Shown piece after piece: positions 17,598 through 26,612 of a stretch of 55,529 nt of DNA; the first letter of the stretch is position 1, and every line of letters starts with the position of its first letter. The notes below the pieces were generated by a model. The model had not been told where the DNA came from. It did no database searches and was given only the letters and a program-made list of their open reading frames with translations. Source of the stretch: Cryomorphaceae bacterium MED-G11 (lineage in GTDB: Bacteria; Bacteroidota; Bacteroidia; Flavobacteriales; Flavobacteriaceae); contig NTKQ01000002.1 of NCBI GenBank assembly GCA_002457075.1, positions 1-55,529 of the forward strand, read 5' to 3'. The position numbers and the translations under genes are program-made.

Positions 17598-18605
17598 ATG
17601 ATAGTTGATAATTTTGTTGATTATGTAAAGCTTAGTGTTAGTTCAGGAAAAGGTGGAAGAGGGTCTACACATTTAAGAAGAGAAAAATATATACCTAAAG
17701 GAGGTCCAGATGGAGGAGATGGAGGAGATGGAGGAAATATTATTATAAAAGGAAATGCTAACCTTTGGACTCTGCAGAGTTTTAGATTTAAAAAACATTT
17801 TAAAGCAGGAAATGGAGGGGATGGAGGAGGCTCCAGAAAGTCAGGAATTAGTGGCGAAGATATTATTATAGATGTCCCTTTAGGTACCATAATAAAAGAC
17901 ACTAATACTGATAAAATTTTTTTTGAAATCAATGAGGATAAATTAGAAATAATTCTTCTAAAAGGTGGAAAGGGAGGACGTGGTAATTTTCATTTTAAAT
18001 CGCCAACTAATCAAACACCAAGATATTCTCAAAGTGGTCTTCCTGGTCAAGAACTTCAAATAACACTTGAACTTAAAGTTCTAGCAGATGTTGGACTTGT
18101 TGGTTATCCAAATGCAGGTAAATCAACTTTATTATCTGTTCTATCTGATGCAAAGCCTAAAATTGCAGATTATGAGTTTACAACTCTAAAACCAAATTTA
18201 GGTATTGTAACTATGTCAGATTATAGATCATTTGTAATGGCTGATATTCCTGGAATAATTGAAGGAGCTAGTGAGGGTCGAGGTCTTGGGCATTACTTTT
18301 TAAGACATATTGAAAGAAATTCTATTTTACTATATGTAATACCTGTAGATACTAAAAACGTAAAAAAAGACTTTGATGTTTTACAACAAGAATTAATTAA
18401 ATATAACCCTGAGTTAGCTGACAAAGATTTTATGATTGCTTTTAGTAAATGTGATTTGATGGATGATGAATTACTTGGGGAATTTGAAATAATCTTAAAA
18501 AAAGAATTTAAATCAACTCCCTTTTTTATAATATCATCTGTTAATACTTTTGGAATATCTAGTCTAAAAGAGGGATTATGGAAAATGCTTAATCAAAATA
18601 ACTAA
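17598..18605 (+). CDS. obg: Obg/CgtA ribosome-associated GTPase
   Basis: This 335-residue GTPase has the glycine-rich Obg domain at residues 1-157 ('[13 protein letters not shown]') and the G domain after it: G1 '[11 protein letters not shown]', G3 'DIPGIIEGA', and G4 'FSKCDL'. In G4 the usual Asn is Ser. It acts in large ribosomal subunit maturation and stress control. There is no C-terminal OCT domain. It lies six bases after adk. Confidence 0.97.
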   Translation: MIVDNFVDYVKLSVSSGKGGRGSTHLRREKYIPKGGPDGGDGGDGGNIIIKGNANLWTLQSFRFKKHFKAGNGGDGGGSRKSGISGEDIIIDVPLGTIIKDTNTDKIFFEINEDKLEIILLKGGKGGRGNFHFKSPTNQTPRYSQSGLPGQELQITLELKVLADVGLVGYPNAGKSTLLSVLSDAKPKIADYEFTTLKPNLGIVTMSDYRSFVMADIPGIIEGASEGRGLGHYFLRHIERNSILLYVIPVDTKNVKKDFDVLQQELIKYNPELADKDFMIAFSKCDLMDDELLGEFEIILKKEFKSTPFFIISSVNTFGISSLKEGLWKMLNQNN

Positions 18606-18608
18606 ATT

Positions 18609-18935
18609 ATGGATATTAAAAATGCACAAACAAAAGTTGATAAATGGATTAATGCTCATGGTGTAAGATATTTTAATGAGTTAACTAACATGGCAATTTT
18701 AACTGAAGAAGTTGGAGAAGTAGCCAAAATAGTAGCAAGAAAATATGGTGAGCAAAGTTTAAAAAAAGAAGATAATATTGATAACCTTGCAGATGAATTA
18801 TCAGATGTTCTATTTGTATTAATTTGTCTTGCAAATCAAACTGGAATTGATCTTGAAAAGTCATTTGAACAAAACCTTGTTAAAAAAACAGAACGAGACA
18901 AAGACAGACATAAGTCGAATATTAAACTTAAATAG
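18609..18935 (+). CDS. MazG-like nucleotide pyrophosphohydrolase
   Basis: This 108-residue all-alpha protein has the metal-binding pairs of the MazG/RS21-C6 group: 'LTEEVGEVAKIVAR' near residue 30 and 'LADELSDVLFVLI' near 60. Such enzymes hydrolyse (d)NTPs to monophosphates and clean up non-standard nucleotides. The size matches single-domain members rather than the double-domain MazG of E. coli. Its TAG overlaps the GTG of aroA by one base. Confidence 0.9.
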   Translation: MDIKNAQTKVDKWINAHGVRYFNELTNMAILTEEVGEVAKIVARKYGEQSLKKEDNIDNLADELSDVLFVLICLANQTGIDLEKSFEQNLVKKTERDKDRHKSNIKLK

Positions 18936-20158
18936 TGTATCAAATATCAAAAGAAGGAAAAAACCTTCATGGAAATATCAATATTAGCGGTTCTAAAAGT
19001 GAGTCAAATCGTCTACTAACTTTAAGAGCCTATACCTCTTTTTTTAATATCAATAATCTTTCTGATTCAGATGATACCAAAACTATGAATTCTTCACTTA
19101 AATCTGATAAAGAGGAAATAAATATTGGTCATGCAGGAACAGCAATGAGATTTTTAACTTCATATTATTCATCAATACTAAATTCTTCTAAAATTTTAAC
19201 TGGTTCTTCTCGAATGAAAGAAAGACCTATTTTAATATTAGTTGAAGCCTTAAATAATCTTGGTGCTGATATAGAATACATAGATAAAAAAGGGTACCCA
19301 CCTATTAAAATTAATGGTAAATTAATATATGGTAATGAAATTGCTTTACCTGCTGATGTTAGCTCTCAATATATTTCATCTTTAATGATGTTGGGAGTTT
19401 CTATTAATCAGGGTTTAAAAATTAAACTGTCTACTAAAATAACATCATTACCATATATTCATATGACTAAAAAAATTATAGAAAGAATAGGTGGTATTGT
19501 TGATATAAAGCCTGATGAAATAATTATTAAACAATTAGTCTCAAATAAAATTCCTGATCAAATAGTTGAATCAGACTGGAGTTCTGCTTCTTACTTTTAT
19601 AGCTTAGTAGCATTATCTGATAGTTCTTACATAACTCTTTCATCATTTTTCAACAATAGTATTCAAGGTGATTCAAGAATTGTAGATATATATAAACAGT
19701 TTGGTGTTGAAACAAAATTTCTCAATGATAAAATTTATTTAAAAAAAAATAATATTGATCTTCCAGATAGTATCTCAATTAACCTTAGAGATAACCCAGA
19801 TTTAGCTCAAACTATCGTTGTAACATGTTTGGGTCTTGGTGTAAACTGTAAGCTTGAGGGACTTCATACTTTAAAACTGAAAGAAACTGACAGATTGCTT
19901 GCATTAAAGAGAGAAATTGAAAAATTTGAAGTAGATTGTGTAACTATTTCAAATCAATCAATAACATTAAAAAACAATTCTAAATTAAAATCAGGAGTTA
20001 GTATAAACACATATGATGATCATAGGATGGCCATGTCTTTTGCACCTTTATCTATGATTAATCCAATTATTATTATTAATCCAGAGGTTGTTTCTAAATC
20101 TTATCTTAACTTTTGGAATGATCTAGAATCTTTAGGGTTTAAGATTTCTCAAAAATAA
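18935..20158 (+). CDS. aroA: 3-phosphoshikimate 1-carboxyvinyltransferase (EPSP synthase)
   Basis: This 407-residue enzyme joins shikimate-3-phosphate and PEP in aromatic amino acid synthesis. It carries 'SGSKSESNRLLTLRA' at the N-terminus, 'IGHAGTAMRFLTSYY' (the PEP-site region), and 'LKLKETDRLLALKREI' near the C-terminus. It starts at a GTG that overlaps the previous stop. It is somewhat shorter than the 427 residues of the E. coli enzyme but all core motifs are present. Confidence 0.96.
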   Translation: MYQISKEGKNLHGNINISGSKSESNRLLTLRAYTSFFNINNLSDSDDTKTMNSSLKSDKEEINIGHAGTAMRFLTSYYSSILNSSKILTGSSRMKERPILILVEALNNLGADIEYIDKKGYPPIKINGKLIYGNEIALPADVSSQYISSLMMLGVSINQGLKIKLSTKITSLPYIHMTKKIIERIGGIVDIKPDEIIIKQLVSNKIPDQIVESDWSSASYFYSLVALSDSSYITLSSFFNNSIQGDSRIVDIYKQFGVETKFLNDKIYLKKNNIDLPDSISINLRDNPDLAQTIVVTCLGLGVNCKLEGLHTLKLKETDRLLALKREIEKFEVDCVTISNQSITLKNNSKLKSGVSINTYDDHRMAMSFAPLSMINPIIIINPEVVSKSYLNFWNDLESLGFKISQK

Positions 20159-20170
20159 TTAGCTAATTAC

Positions 20171-20202
20171 TTGACTTTCGGTGTTTCAGAAGGTTATATT
20201 TG
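20171..20202 (+). promoter_or_regulatory. Promoter of queA operon
   Basis: TTG at 20171-20173 and TATATTTG at 20195-20202 are separated by 21 bases, matching the Bacteroidetes -33/-7 pattern well. The queA ATG is at 20221, so the leader would be about 10-14 bases. Confidence 0.65.
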
Positions 20203-20220
20203 CGCACCTAATATTAAAAT

Positions 20221-21270
20221 ATGAAACTATCTGATTTTGAATACAAACTTCCTGATAAATATCTAGCTCAACATCCATCTGCTGAAAGAGATGAATGTAA
20301 ATTAATGCTTCTTAATAGAAAAGAAGAAACAATTGAGCATCTAGTCTTTAAAGATATTATTGACTTTTATGACGAAGGGGATGTTATTGTCCTTAACAAT
20401 ACAAAGGTTTTTCCTGCTAGATTATTTGGTAATAAAGAAAAAACTGGTGCAAGAATTGAGGTATTTCTTCTCAGAGAGCTTAATCAAGATCAAAGACTGT
20501 GGGATGTATTAGTAGATCCTGCTAGAAAGATTAGAATAGGTAATAAGCTTTATTTTGGTGAGGATGAAAGTTTAGTAGCTGAGGTAATTGATAATACTAC
20601 CTCTAGAGGTAGAACCTTAAGGTTCCTTTTTGATGGTCCATATGAAGAGTTTAGAGATAAACTCCAAGAACTTGGAGAAACACCTTTACCAAAGTATATA
20701 AATAGGCCTGTTGAGCCACAGGATAAAGAAAGATTTCAAACTATTTATGCAAAAAATGAAGGTGCTGTTGCAGCTCCTACTGCAGGTCTTCATTTTTCAA
20801 AGCACTTATTAAAAAAATTAGAGATTAAAGGAGTGCTTCTTCCAGAAATCACATTACACATTGGCCTTGGAACATTTAGTCCTGTTGATGTTGAAGATCT
20901 TTCTAAACATAAGATGGATTCTGAAGAATTAAAAATCAACCAGAACTCTGCTGATATAATTAATGATGCACTAAAAAACAAAAAGAAGATATGTGCTGTT
21001 GGAACAACAGTAATGAGAGGATTGGAAAGCTCTGTTTCTTCATTTGGAACTCTAAATACATATGATGGATGGACACATAAATTTATATATCCTCCATTTG
21101 AATTTTCAATTGCTAACTCAATGATTTCAAATTTTCATACTCCAAAATCAACTCTTTTAATGATGGTTTCTGCATTTGGTGGTAAGGATTTCATATTAAA
21201 GGCATATAAAGAGGCGATGAAAAAGAAGTATAATTTTTCTTCTTATGGTGATGCAATGATGATTATCTAA
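20221..21270 (+). CDS. queA: S-adenosylmethionine:tRNA ribosyltransferase-isomerase
   Basis: This 349-residue enzyme transfers the ribosyl group of SAM to preQ1 in tRNA, making epoxyqueuosine at the wobble position. The start '[17 protein letters not shown]' is the family N-terminus. '[13 protein letters not shown]', '[10 protein letters not shown]' and '[10 protein letters not shown]' follow in order. Length is normal. It has its own promoter and is followed immediately by the polyprenyl synthase gene, whose GTG directly follows its stop. Confidence 0.96.
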   Translation: MKLSDFEYKLPDKYLAQHPSAERDECKLMLLNRKEETIEHLVFKDIIDFYDEGDVIVLNNTKVFPARLFGNKEKTGARIEVFLLRELNQDQRLWDVLVDPARKIRIGNKLYFGEDESLVAEVIDNTTSRGRTLRFLFDGPYEEFRDKLQELGETPLPKYINRPVEPQDKERFQTIYAKNEGAVAAPTAGLHFSKHLLKKLEIKGVLLPEITLHIGLGTFSPVDVEDLSKHKMDSEELKINQNSADIINDALKNKKKICAVGTTVMRGLESSVSSFGTLNTYDGWTHKFIYPPFEFSIANSMISNFHTPKSTLLMMVSAFGGKDFILKAYKEAMKKKYNFSSYGDAMMII

Positions 21271-22248
21271 GTGAGTTTGAAGATAACTGAGAAAATAAAA
21301 AAACCAATTATTCAAGAATTAAAAATTTTTGAAAAACAATTTTATAGTTCAGTTTCCTCGAAAGTTAAACTTCTAGATCTTATTTTAATCTATATACTTA
21401 ATAGAAAAGGAAAACAAATTAGACCCATATTAGTTTTACTTTTTGCTAAAATGTTTTCTAAAGGAACTCTTAACGAAAAATCCTATAGAGCTGCAAATCT
21501 TGTTGAACTCATTCATACAGCATCATTAATTCATGATGATATTGTGGATGACAGTTATGTAAGACGGAATTTTTTAACGATAAATGCTCTATGGAAAAAT
21601 AAAATTTCAGTCCTAGTTGGTGATTTCTTTTTATCTAAAGCACTTCTTCTTTCTACTGAAAATAAAGATTACGATCTTTTAAATGAAGTTTCAAAAGCAG
21701 TAAAAGAAATCTCTGAAGGTGAATTATTTCAGATTCAAAAGTCTAGAAACTTTAATTTATCTGAAGAAGAATATATTCTACTAATATCAAAAAAAACTGC
21801 ATCTCTTTTTTCTTGTTGTTGTAAGTTAGGTTCAATTGCATCAGGAAAAAAAAATATTGATGAGATCGAACTCTTTGGAAATTATTTAGGAATAATTTTT
21901 CAAATTAAAGATGACCTCTTTGATTTTACAACAAAAAGAATTGGAAAACCCAATAAGTCAGATTTAAAATCTCAAAAAATTACTCTTCCACTGATTTATT
22001 CAATTCAAAACTCAAATTATAGAGATAGAAAAGAAATTAAATTTATTCTAAAAAAGAAAAAATATACAATGGATAATAAGAAATTAGTAAATGAATTTAT
22101 AATTAAACATAAAGGGTTTGAGTATACGCATAATAAAATGATTAATTATAAGAATAAGGCTCTTGACATTCTTAATAAATTTCCTGATAATGATTCAAAA
22201 GACTCTATTAAAATTCTATTAGATTATATAATTGAGCGAAAGTATTAA
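21271..22248 (+). CDS. Polyprenyl diphosphate synthase
   Basis: This 325-residue trans-prenyltransferase has both Asp-rich motifs: 'IHDDIVDDS' (first, with upstream 'RKGKQIRPIL') and 'FQIKDDLFDF' (second). It condenses isopentenyl diphosphate with an allylic starter. Length and sequence fit the octaprenyl-type (IspB) group that supplies quinone side chains, but product length cannot be fixed by eye. The start is GTG, directly after the queA stop, so it is cotranscribed with queA. Confidence 0.9.
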   Translation: MSLKITEKIKKPIIQELKIFEKQFYSSVSSKVKLLDLILIYILNRKGKQIRPILVLLFAKMFSKGTLNEKSYRAANLVELIHTASLIHDDIVDDSYVRRNFLTINALWKNKISVLVGDFFLSKALLLSTENKDYDLLNEVSKAVKEISEGELFQIQKSRNFNLSEEEYILLISKKTASLFSCCCKLGSIASGKKNIDEIELFGNYLGIIFQIKDDLFDFTTKRIGKPNKSDLKSQKITLPLIYSIQNSNYRDRKEIKFILKKKKYTMDNKKLVNEFIIKHKGFEYTHNKMINYKNKALDILNKFPDNDSKDSIKILLDYIIERKY

Positions 22249-22277
22249 TTTATTATCTTGACATTAAATTTCATAAT

Positions 22278-24209
22278 TTGATTACTAAAGACACAATAGA
22301 TAAAGTTTTTGAATTCTCTAGAGTTGAAGAGGTTATTTCCGACTTTATTGCTCTAAAAAAAACTGGTGCAAATTTCAAAGGACTAAGTCCATTTACAAAT
22401 GAAAAAACACCAAGTTTTGTTGTTTCTCCTTCAAAACAAATATGGAAAGATTTTAGTTCTGGAAAAGGTGGAAATGTAATTGCCTTTTTGATGGAGCATG
22501 AGCAGTTTAATTATCCAGAATCAATAAAATATCTTGCCAATAAATACAATATCGAAATAATTGAAACAGCTGAAAGCAGTGAAAATATTGAAGAAAGAAA
22601 TGAAAGAGAGTCCTTGTTTATTATTAATAGTTTTGCCTTAAGTTATTTTCAAGAAATATTATCTAAAAAAGATAAAATAAATAAATACTTAAATGATAGA
22701 GGTCTCTCCTTATCTACAATTCAGAATTTTAGTTTAGGTTTTAGTAACGACGTTCAGAATGAGTTTTATAAAAGTGCAATAAAAAAAGGTTATTCTGATG
22801 ATTATCTAGATGAAACTGGTCTTGTTATATCAAGCAATGATAAAAAAATTGATAGGTTCAGAGGTAGAATAATTTTTCCAATTAAAAGTATAGCCGGAAG
22901 GATTGTGGGCTTTGGAGGAAGGATAGTTGATTCTACTAAAAAGTTAGCTAAATATATTAATTCTCCTGAAAGTAAAATTTACAATAAGAGTAAAACTTTG
23001 TATGGGATATATGAATCAAAGCAGTTTATAGTTAAAGATGATACATGCTTATTAGTGGAAGGGTACATGGATGTTATTCAGCTTCATGAGCATGGAATTA
23101 AGAATGTCCTAGCTTCATCGGGAACATCTTTAACAAAAGATCAGATAATTCTAATTAAAAGACTTACAGCTAACATTATATTATTATTTGATGGAGATCA
23201 AGCAGGATTATCTGCTTCATTAAGAAGTATTGATATGATTCTAGAGGAAGGTTTAAATGTAAAAATTTGTTCTTTTCCTGAAGGAGAAGATCCTGATAGT
23301 TTTGTGAAAAAAAACAAAAAGGATTTTATGTTAGATTATATTAAAAATGAATCAAAAGATTTTATAGATTTTAAGCTTAGTATAAACACTGACTTTCTGA
23401 CTGATGAGGATAAAAAAGTAGATTTAATCAAAAATATTCTTAGGTCAATTACATTAATTCCAGACTCTCTAAAACAGGAAGTTTATATTAAAAAGTTATC
23501 ATCTGTATTAGAGATTGATGAGGCTTCACTTTTCAGATCTTTTGCCAATATTGAAACTAATAAATCATTAAAAAAATCCTCTAGAAAACTATATAAAAAC
23601 AAAATTTCTAAAGTTCAAAACTCACGTAACGAAAATACCTCAAGCTATATTTATCAGTTAGAAAGACAAATTATAAGTATTCTTTTAAAATATGGTGCTG
23701 AAGAAATTTCATATGAAGATTCTCGAATAAGTAAAGATGAAAAAGGTGAGAATATTACGACTAAAAAAGATAGTACATCTAAAGTTTTTGAAAAGATTTA
23801 TTTAGATCTTCAAGAAGATGAAATAGAGTTTACGCATTCACCATTTAAGGCTATTTATAATAAACTAATCCAAGGATTTCATAATCAATCATCATTATCA
23901 ATTGACAATTTCATAAATGATTTAGATTCTAATTCAAGCAAAATTGTTTCAGATATATTAATCAATGATGAAAAATATCAATTACATGATTGGGAGAGAA
24001 AGAATATTTATGTAAAAAAAATTGGAAGTGAGCTTAGCCAGCTTGTCAACGAAACTATTCTAAATATGAGAAGGTTTTTAATAGATAAAAAAATTATTGA
24101 GCTTCAAGAGTTTCAAAAAGAAGGAAATAAAAATGATATTCTAGAGGAGGTTATGAGTTATTACAGGTTAAAGAAGGTGCTATCTGCTAAACTTAATAGG
24201 GTTGTTTAA
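22278..24209 (+). CDS. dnaG: DNA primase with degenerate zinc-binding domain
   Basis: This 643-residue primase synthesises RNA primers at the replication fork. The N-terminal domain is aligned normally ('DFIALKKTGANFKGLSPF', 'NEKTPSFVVSP', 'SGKGGNVIAFLMEHE'), but all four expected zinc ligands are replaced: Ser37, Thr40, Asp58 and Ser61 instead of Cys, His, Cys, Cys. The catalytic core and Toprim domain are intact ('LLVEGYMDVIQLHEHG', 'LLFDGDQAG'). A C-terminal helicase-binding region of about 200 residues follows. I recall the same replacements in other flavobacterial primases. The start is TTG. The end overlaps the convergent regulator by 17 bases. Confidence 0.96.
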   Translation: MITKDTIDKVFEFSRVEEVISDFIALKKTGANFKGLSPFTNEKTPSFVVSPSKQIWKDFSSGKGGNVIAFLMEHEQFNYPESIKYLANKYNIEIIETAESSENIEERNERESLFIINSFALSYFQEILSKKDKINKYLNDRGLSLSTIQNFSLGFSNDVQNEFYKSAIKKGYSDDYLDETGLVISSNDKKIDRFRGRIIFPIKSIAGRIVGFGGRIVDSTKKLAKYINSPESKIYNKSKTLYGIYESKQFIVKDDTCLLVEGYMDVIQLHEHGIKNVLASSGTSLTKDQIILIKRLTANIILLFDGDQAGLSASLRSIDMILEEGLNVKICSFPEGEDPDSFVKKNKKDFMLDYIKNESKDFIDFKLSINTDFLTDEDKKVDLIKNILRSITLIPDSLKQEVYIKKLSSVLEIDEASLFRSFANIETNKSLKKSSRKLYKNKISKVQNSRNENTSSYIYQLERQIISILLKYGAEEISYEDSRISKDEKGENITTKKDSTSKVFEKIYLDLQEDEIEFTHSPFKAIYNKLIQGFHNQSSLSIDNFINDLDSNSSKIVSDILINDEKYQLHDWERKNIYVKKIGSELSQLVNETILNMRRFLIDKKIIELQEFQKEGNKNDILEEVMSYYRLKKVLSAKLNRVV

Positions 24210-24837
24210 TATGCTTTCTAGCTAATAAGTATAAATCAGTTTTATTACTAACTTCTAGTTTTTTCATAATTCTTGTAATGTAAGTATTTACAGTCTTTTG
24301 ATTAATACTTAGTTTATCAGATATCTCAATATTTCTTTTTCCTCTAAAAAATAACTTTAATACTTGTAATTCACGTTTAGATAGACTATTTAATTTTTCA
24401 GTATTATAATCAAAGTTAAATCTGTTCTTAAGTCTAGTATACTTGTTTAATTCTTTTGATCCATACTTTGAGAATGCAATTTCTTGAAGAATATGTTTTA
24501 TTGATTTTTTTTTCAAATTCTTTGTTATAAATCCTGAAGCACCAGCTTTTAGAATACTAATAGATTTATTTTCATTTGATTCAGATGTAAATACTACTAG
24601 AGGTATCTGAATATTATTTTTCTTAAATATTTTTAAAACATCAGTAACATTTCCGTTTTTAAAATCAATTTCAGATATGACAATATCAATGTTTAATTGA
24701 TTTATTATATTATAAATTTCATTTTTATTATTAGTGAATGCAGCCACCTCAAATAACATTGAATTTTTAAAAATAGATTTAAACCCAATATGAATAATTG
24801 GATTAGTATCAATAATTAAGATTTTTAATTTTTTCAA
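24193..24837 (-). CDS. LuxR-type response regulator with atypical receiver
   Basis: This 214-residue protein has a receiver domain (about 1-120) and a LuxR helix-turn-helix (about 147-210: 'LSKRELQVLKLFFRGKRN', 'TVNTYITRIMKKL'). The start is a TTG at 24837, one base after the nadE stop; a longer reading would run inside nadE and lacks homologous residues. In the receiver, the acidic pair is reduced to one Asp (Asp10-Thr11) and the phosphoacceptor position in 'DIVISEIDF' is Glu56. The Thr (84) and Lys (106) are kept. It may act without phosphorylation. No partner kinase is nearby. Target genes are unknown. Confidence 0.88.
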   Translation of the reverse strand: MKKLKILIIDTNPIIHIGFKSIFKNSMLFEVAAFTNNKNEIYNIINQLNIDIVISEIDFKNGNVTDVLKIFKKNNIQIPLVVFTSESNENKSISILKAGASGFITKNLKKKSIKHILQEIAFSKYGSKELNKYTRLKNRFNFDYNTEKLNSLSKRELQVLKLFFRGKRNIEISDKLSINQKTVNTYITRIMKKLEVSNKTDLYLLARKHIKQPY

Positions 24838-24838
24838 T

Positions 24839-25624
24839 TTATCTAATATAATCTTTTGGAATTTTACAAACAGGAATTGCAAGCATTTTATGTCTATTAG
24901 ATGAGTTTAGTGACTTGTATATCTTTAGAACCTCCTTTTCTCTAGCTGACAAATCATGATCTACTTTATTGTCATTCAGCATTGCTTTTTCAAGTTCTTC
25001 ATATGATGCTCCAATTTGATCCTCATCATTTCTATTATCATTCCACAACCCATCTGTTGGAATTGCTTCAATAATTTGATCGTTAATATTATAAAATTTA
25101 GCTAGACTATATACATCTGATTTTAATAAATCTGCAATAGGGCTAATGTCTACTCCTCCATCCCCATATTTCGTGTAGAATCCAATTCCAAAATCTTCAA
25201 CTTTATTTCCTGTACCAACAACAATATATTTTTTTAGTGCAGAAAAATAATATAATGTGACCATTCTTAATCTAGATCTTGTATTGGCAAGACTTAGGTC
25301 GTTTTCTTGAGATTTAACCTCAGGAATAGATCTTATGAATGAATCAAACGTATTATCTAGGGGAATAGTAATAGATGAAACATTTGAATATTTTTTCTTC
25401 AACCATTCAATATGTTTTTTAGATCTTGAAACTTGATCTTTATTTTGATTAATAGGCATTTCTATACAAAGAACATTTCTTTTTGTTTCAGCACACAGTG
25501 TTGAAGTTAAGGCTGAGTCAATTCCTCCAGAAACTCCAACCACAAACCCCTTCATTTTACTTTTATTAAGATAGTTGTCAATCCAACTAACTATATGTTT
25601 TGAAACTTTTTCAGGATATTTCAT
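24839..25624 (-). CDS. nadE: NAD+ synthase, ammonia-dependent
   Basis: This 261-residue PP-loop enzyme converts nicotinate adenine dinucleotide to NAD+. It shows 'VGVSGGIDSALTSTLC' (ATP loop), 'GTGNKVEDFGIGFYTKYGDGG' split across the second ATP/NaAD region, and 'SPIADLLKSDVY'. There is no glutaminase domain, so ammonia is the expected nitrogen source. The ATG at 25624 is preferred over the TTG two codons upstream. In gliding flavobacteria gldB normally sits between nadE and gldC; here only about 50 bases separate them. Confidence 0.95.
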   Translation of the reverse strand: MKYPEKVSKHIVSWIDNYLNKSKMKGFVVGVSGGIDSALTSTLCAETKRNVLCIEMPINQNKDQVSRSKKHIEWLKKKYSNVSSITIPLDNTFDSFIRSIPEVKSQENDLSLANTRSRLRMVTLYYFSALKKYIVVGTGNKVEDFGIGFYTKYGDGGVDISPIADLLKSDVYSLAKFYNINDQIIEAIPTDGLWNDNRNDEDQIGASYEELEKAMLNDNKVDHDLSAREKEVLKIYKSLNSSNRHKMLAIPVCKIPKDYIR

Positions 25625-25641
25625 CAACAAGGATTAAATTA

Positions 25642-25659
25642 TATATTTGTGCAAATCTA
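25642..25659. promoter_or_regulatory. Overlapping opposed -7 elements for gldC and nadE
   Basis: The plus strand has TATATTTG at 25642-25649 pointing to gldC (ATG 25677). The minus strand has TAGATTTG at 25659-25652 pointing to nadE (ATG 25624). They share the palindromic core ATTTGTGCAAAT, with the two TTTG ends facing each other and two bases between. Clear -33 TTG motifs were not found on either side. Confidence 0.5.
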
Positions 25660-25676
25660 GTGTATAAAAAAGTTAA

Positions 25677-26006
25677 ATGAAAGAAACAGAAATAACAATT
25701 AAGGTAAAGTTAGATGATAATAATATTCCTGAACAAATTTCATGGTCTGCTCCAGACGGAGGAATGAAGGATCAGTTATCAAAAGCTATCTTGCTCTCCT
25801 TTTGGGATAGTCAAAAGAAAGAGACTTTAAAAATGGATCTTTGGACAAAAGAAATGCCTGTTGATGAAATGAAAACCTTCGTTCTTCAAACGTTTTTATC
25901 AATGAAGCAGTCAATATCAAAAGCTACAGGTGAGGAAAATCTCATTAACTTAATTGAAGATTTTTGTGCAGAATTTGAAAAAAGAATTTCAGACAATTCT
26001 AAATAA
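25677..26006 (+). CDS. gldC: GldC-family protein
   Basis: This 109-residue soluble protein matches GldC, a Bacteroidetes protein first found through gliding motility mutants of Flavobacterium johnsoniae, where it supports but is not strictly required for gliding. Features are 'ITIKVKLDDNNIPEQISWSAPDGG', split around residues 5-28, and 'FWDSQKKETLKMDLWTKEMPVDEM'-type residues 42-65. It has no signal peptide. It sits between nadE and yihA, as in gliding relatives, but its usual neighbour gldB is missing. The last 8 bases overlap yihA. Confidence 0.93.
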   Translation: MKETEITIKVKLDDNNIPEQISWSAPDGGMKDQLSKAILLSFWDSQKKETLKMDLWTKEMPVDEMKTFVLQTFLSMKQSISKATGEENLINLIEDFCAEFEKRISDNSK

Positions 26007-26601
26007 TATAGTCTTTAAGTGAAGACTCAATAAAACTATGAATTTCATTAATTCCTGTTTTATTTTTTGATGAAGTAATAATCATCTTTGGAAATTCATC
26101 CCAATAGTTTGAAAGTTGATTCTTTAAAATTTCTAAACGTTTATCAAGGTCATTTACTTTTAATTTATCTGATTTGGTGAAAATTATTATGAAGGGACAA
26201 TAATTACTATTTAAAAACTCCATAAAGTCTAGATCATTTTGTTGTATTTCATGTCTTATATCAATAAGAAGTAGAGTATAAAAAAGTTCTTTTCTAGATT
26301 TAAAATAACTTCGATGTATTGATTTTATGTCTTCTTTTATTTTTTTTGAGATGGTAGCATAACCATATCCAGGTAGATCAACAATATATAATTTATCATT
26401 TATTCTAAAATGATTAATTAAAAGTGTTTTGCCAGGTTTAGAAGATATTTTAGCAATAGATTTATTATTTAATAATGAGTTTATAAGAGATGATTTGCCA
26501 ACATTGGATCTTCCAACTAATGCAAACTCAGGTAATTTATTGCTTGGGCATTGGCTAATATCTTTACTACTTTTTTCAAAAACTGAATTGATGATTTTCA
26601 T
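25999..26601 (-). CDS. yihA: Ribosome biogenesis GTP-binding protein YihA/YsxC
   Basis: This 200-residue TRAFAC GTPase acts in late assembly of the large ribosomal subunit. It has G1 'GRSNVGKSSLIN', G3 'DLPGYGYA', G4 'FTKSDK' and G5 'TSSKNKTG'. The ATG at 26601 gives the family N-terminus and is preferred over a TTG two codons upstream. It follows the hydrolase gene by 11 bases and is probably read from the same promoter. Confidence 0.95.
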   Translation of the reverse strand: MKIINSVFEKSSKDISQCPSNKLPEFALVGRSNVGKSSLINSLLNNKSIAKISSKPGKTLLINHFRINDKLYIVDLPGYGYATISKKIKEDIKSIHRSYFKSRKELFYTLLLIDIRHEIQQNDLDFMEFLNSNYCPFIIIFTKSDKLKVNDLDKRLEILKNQLSNYWDEFPKMIITSSKNKTGINEIHSFIESSLKDYII

Positions 26602-26612
26602 AATCAAATTGA

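Noticed and set aside
17621-17932. Minus-strand Pro/Ser-rich open frame opposite obg
   Set aside because: It is the antisense reading of the glycine-rich Obg domain; the Pro richness simply mirrors Gly codons.
18480-18500. Obg G4 motif 'SKCD' instead of 'NKxD' as a defect
   Set aside because: I recall Ser at this position in other Bacteroidetes Obg proteins, and the rest of the G domain is intact.
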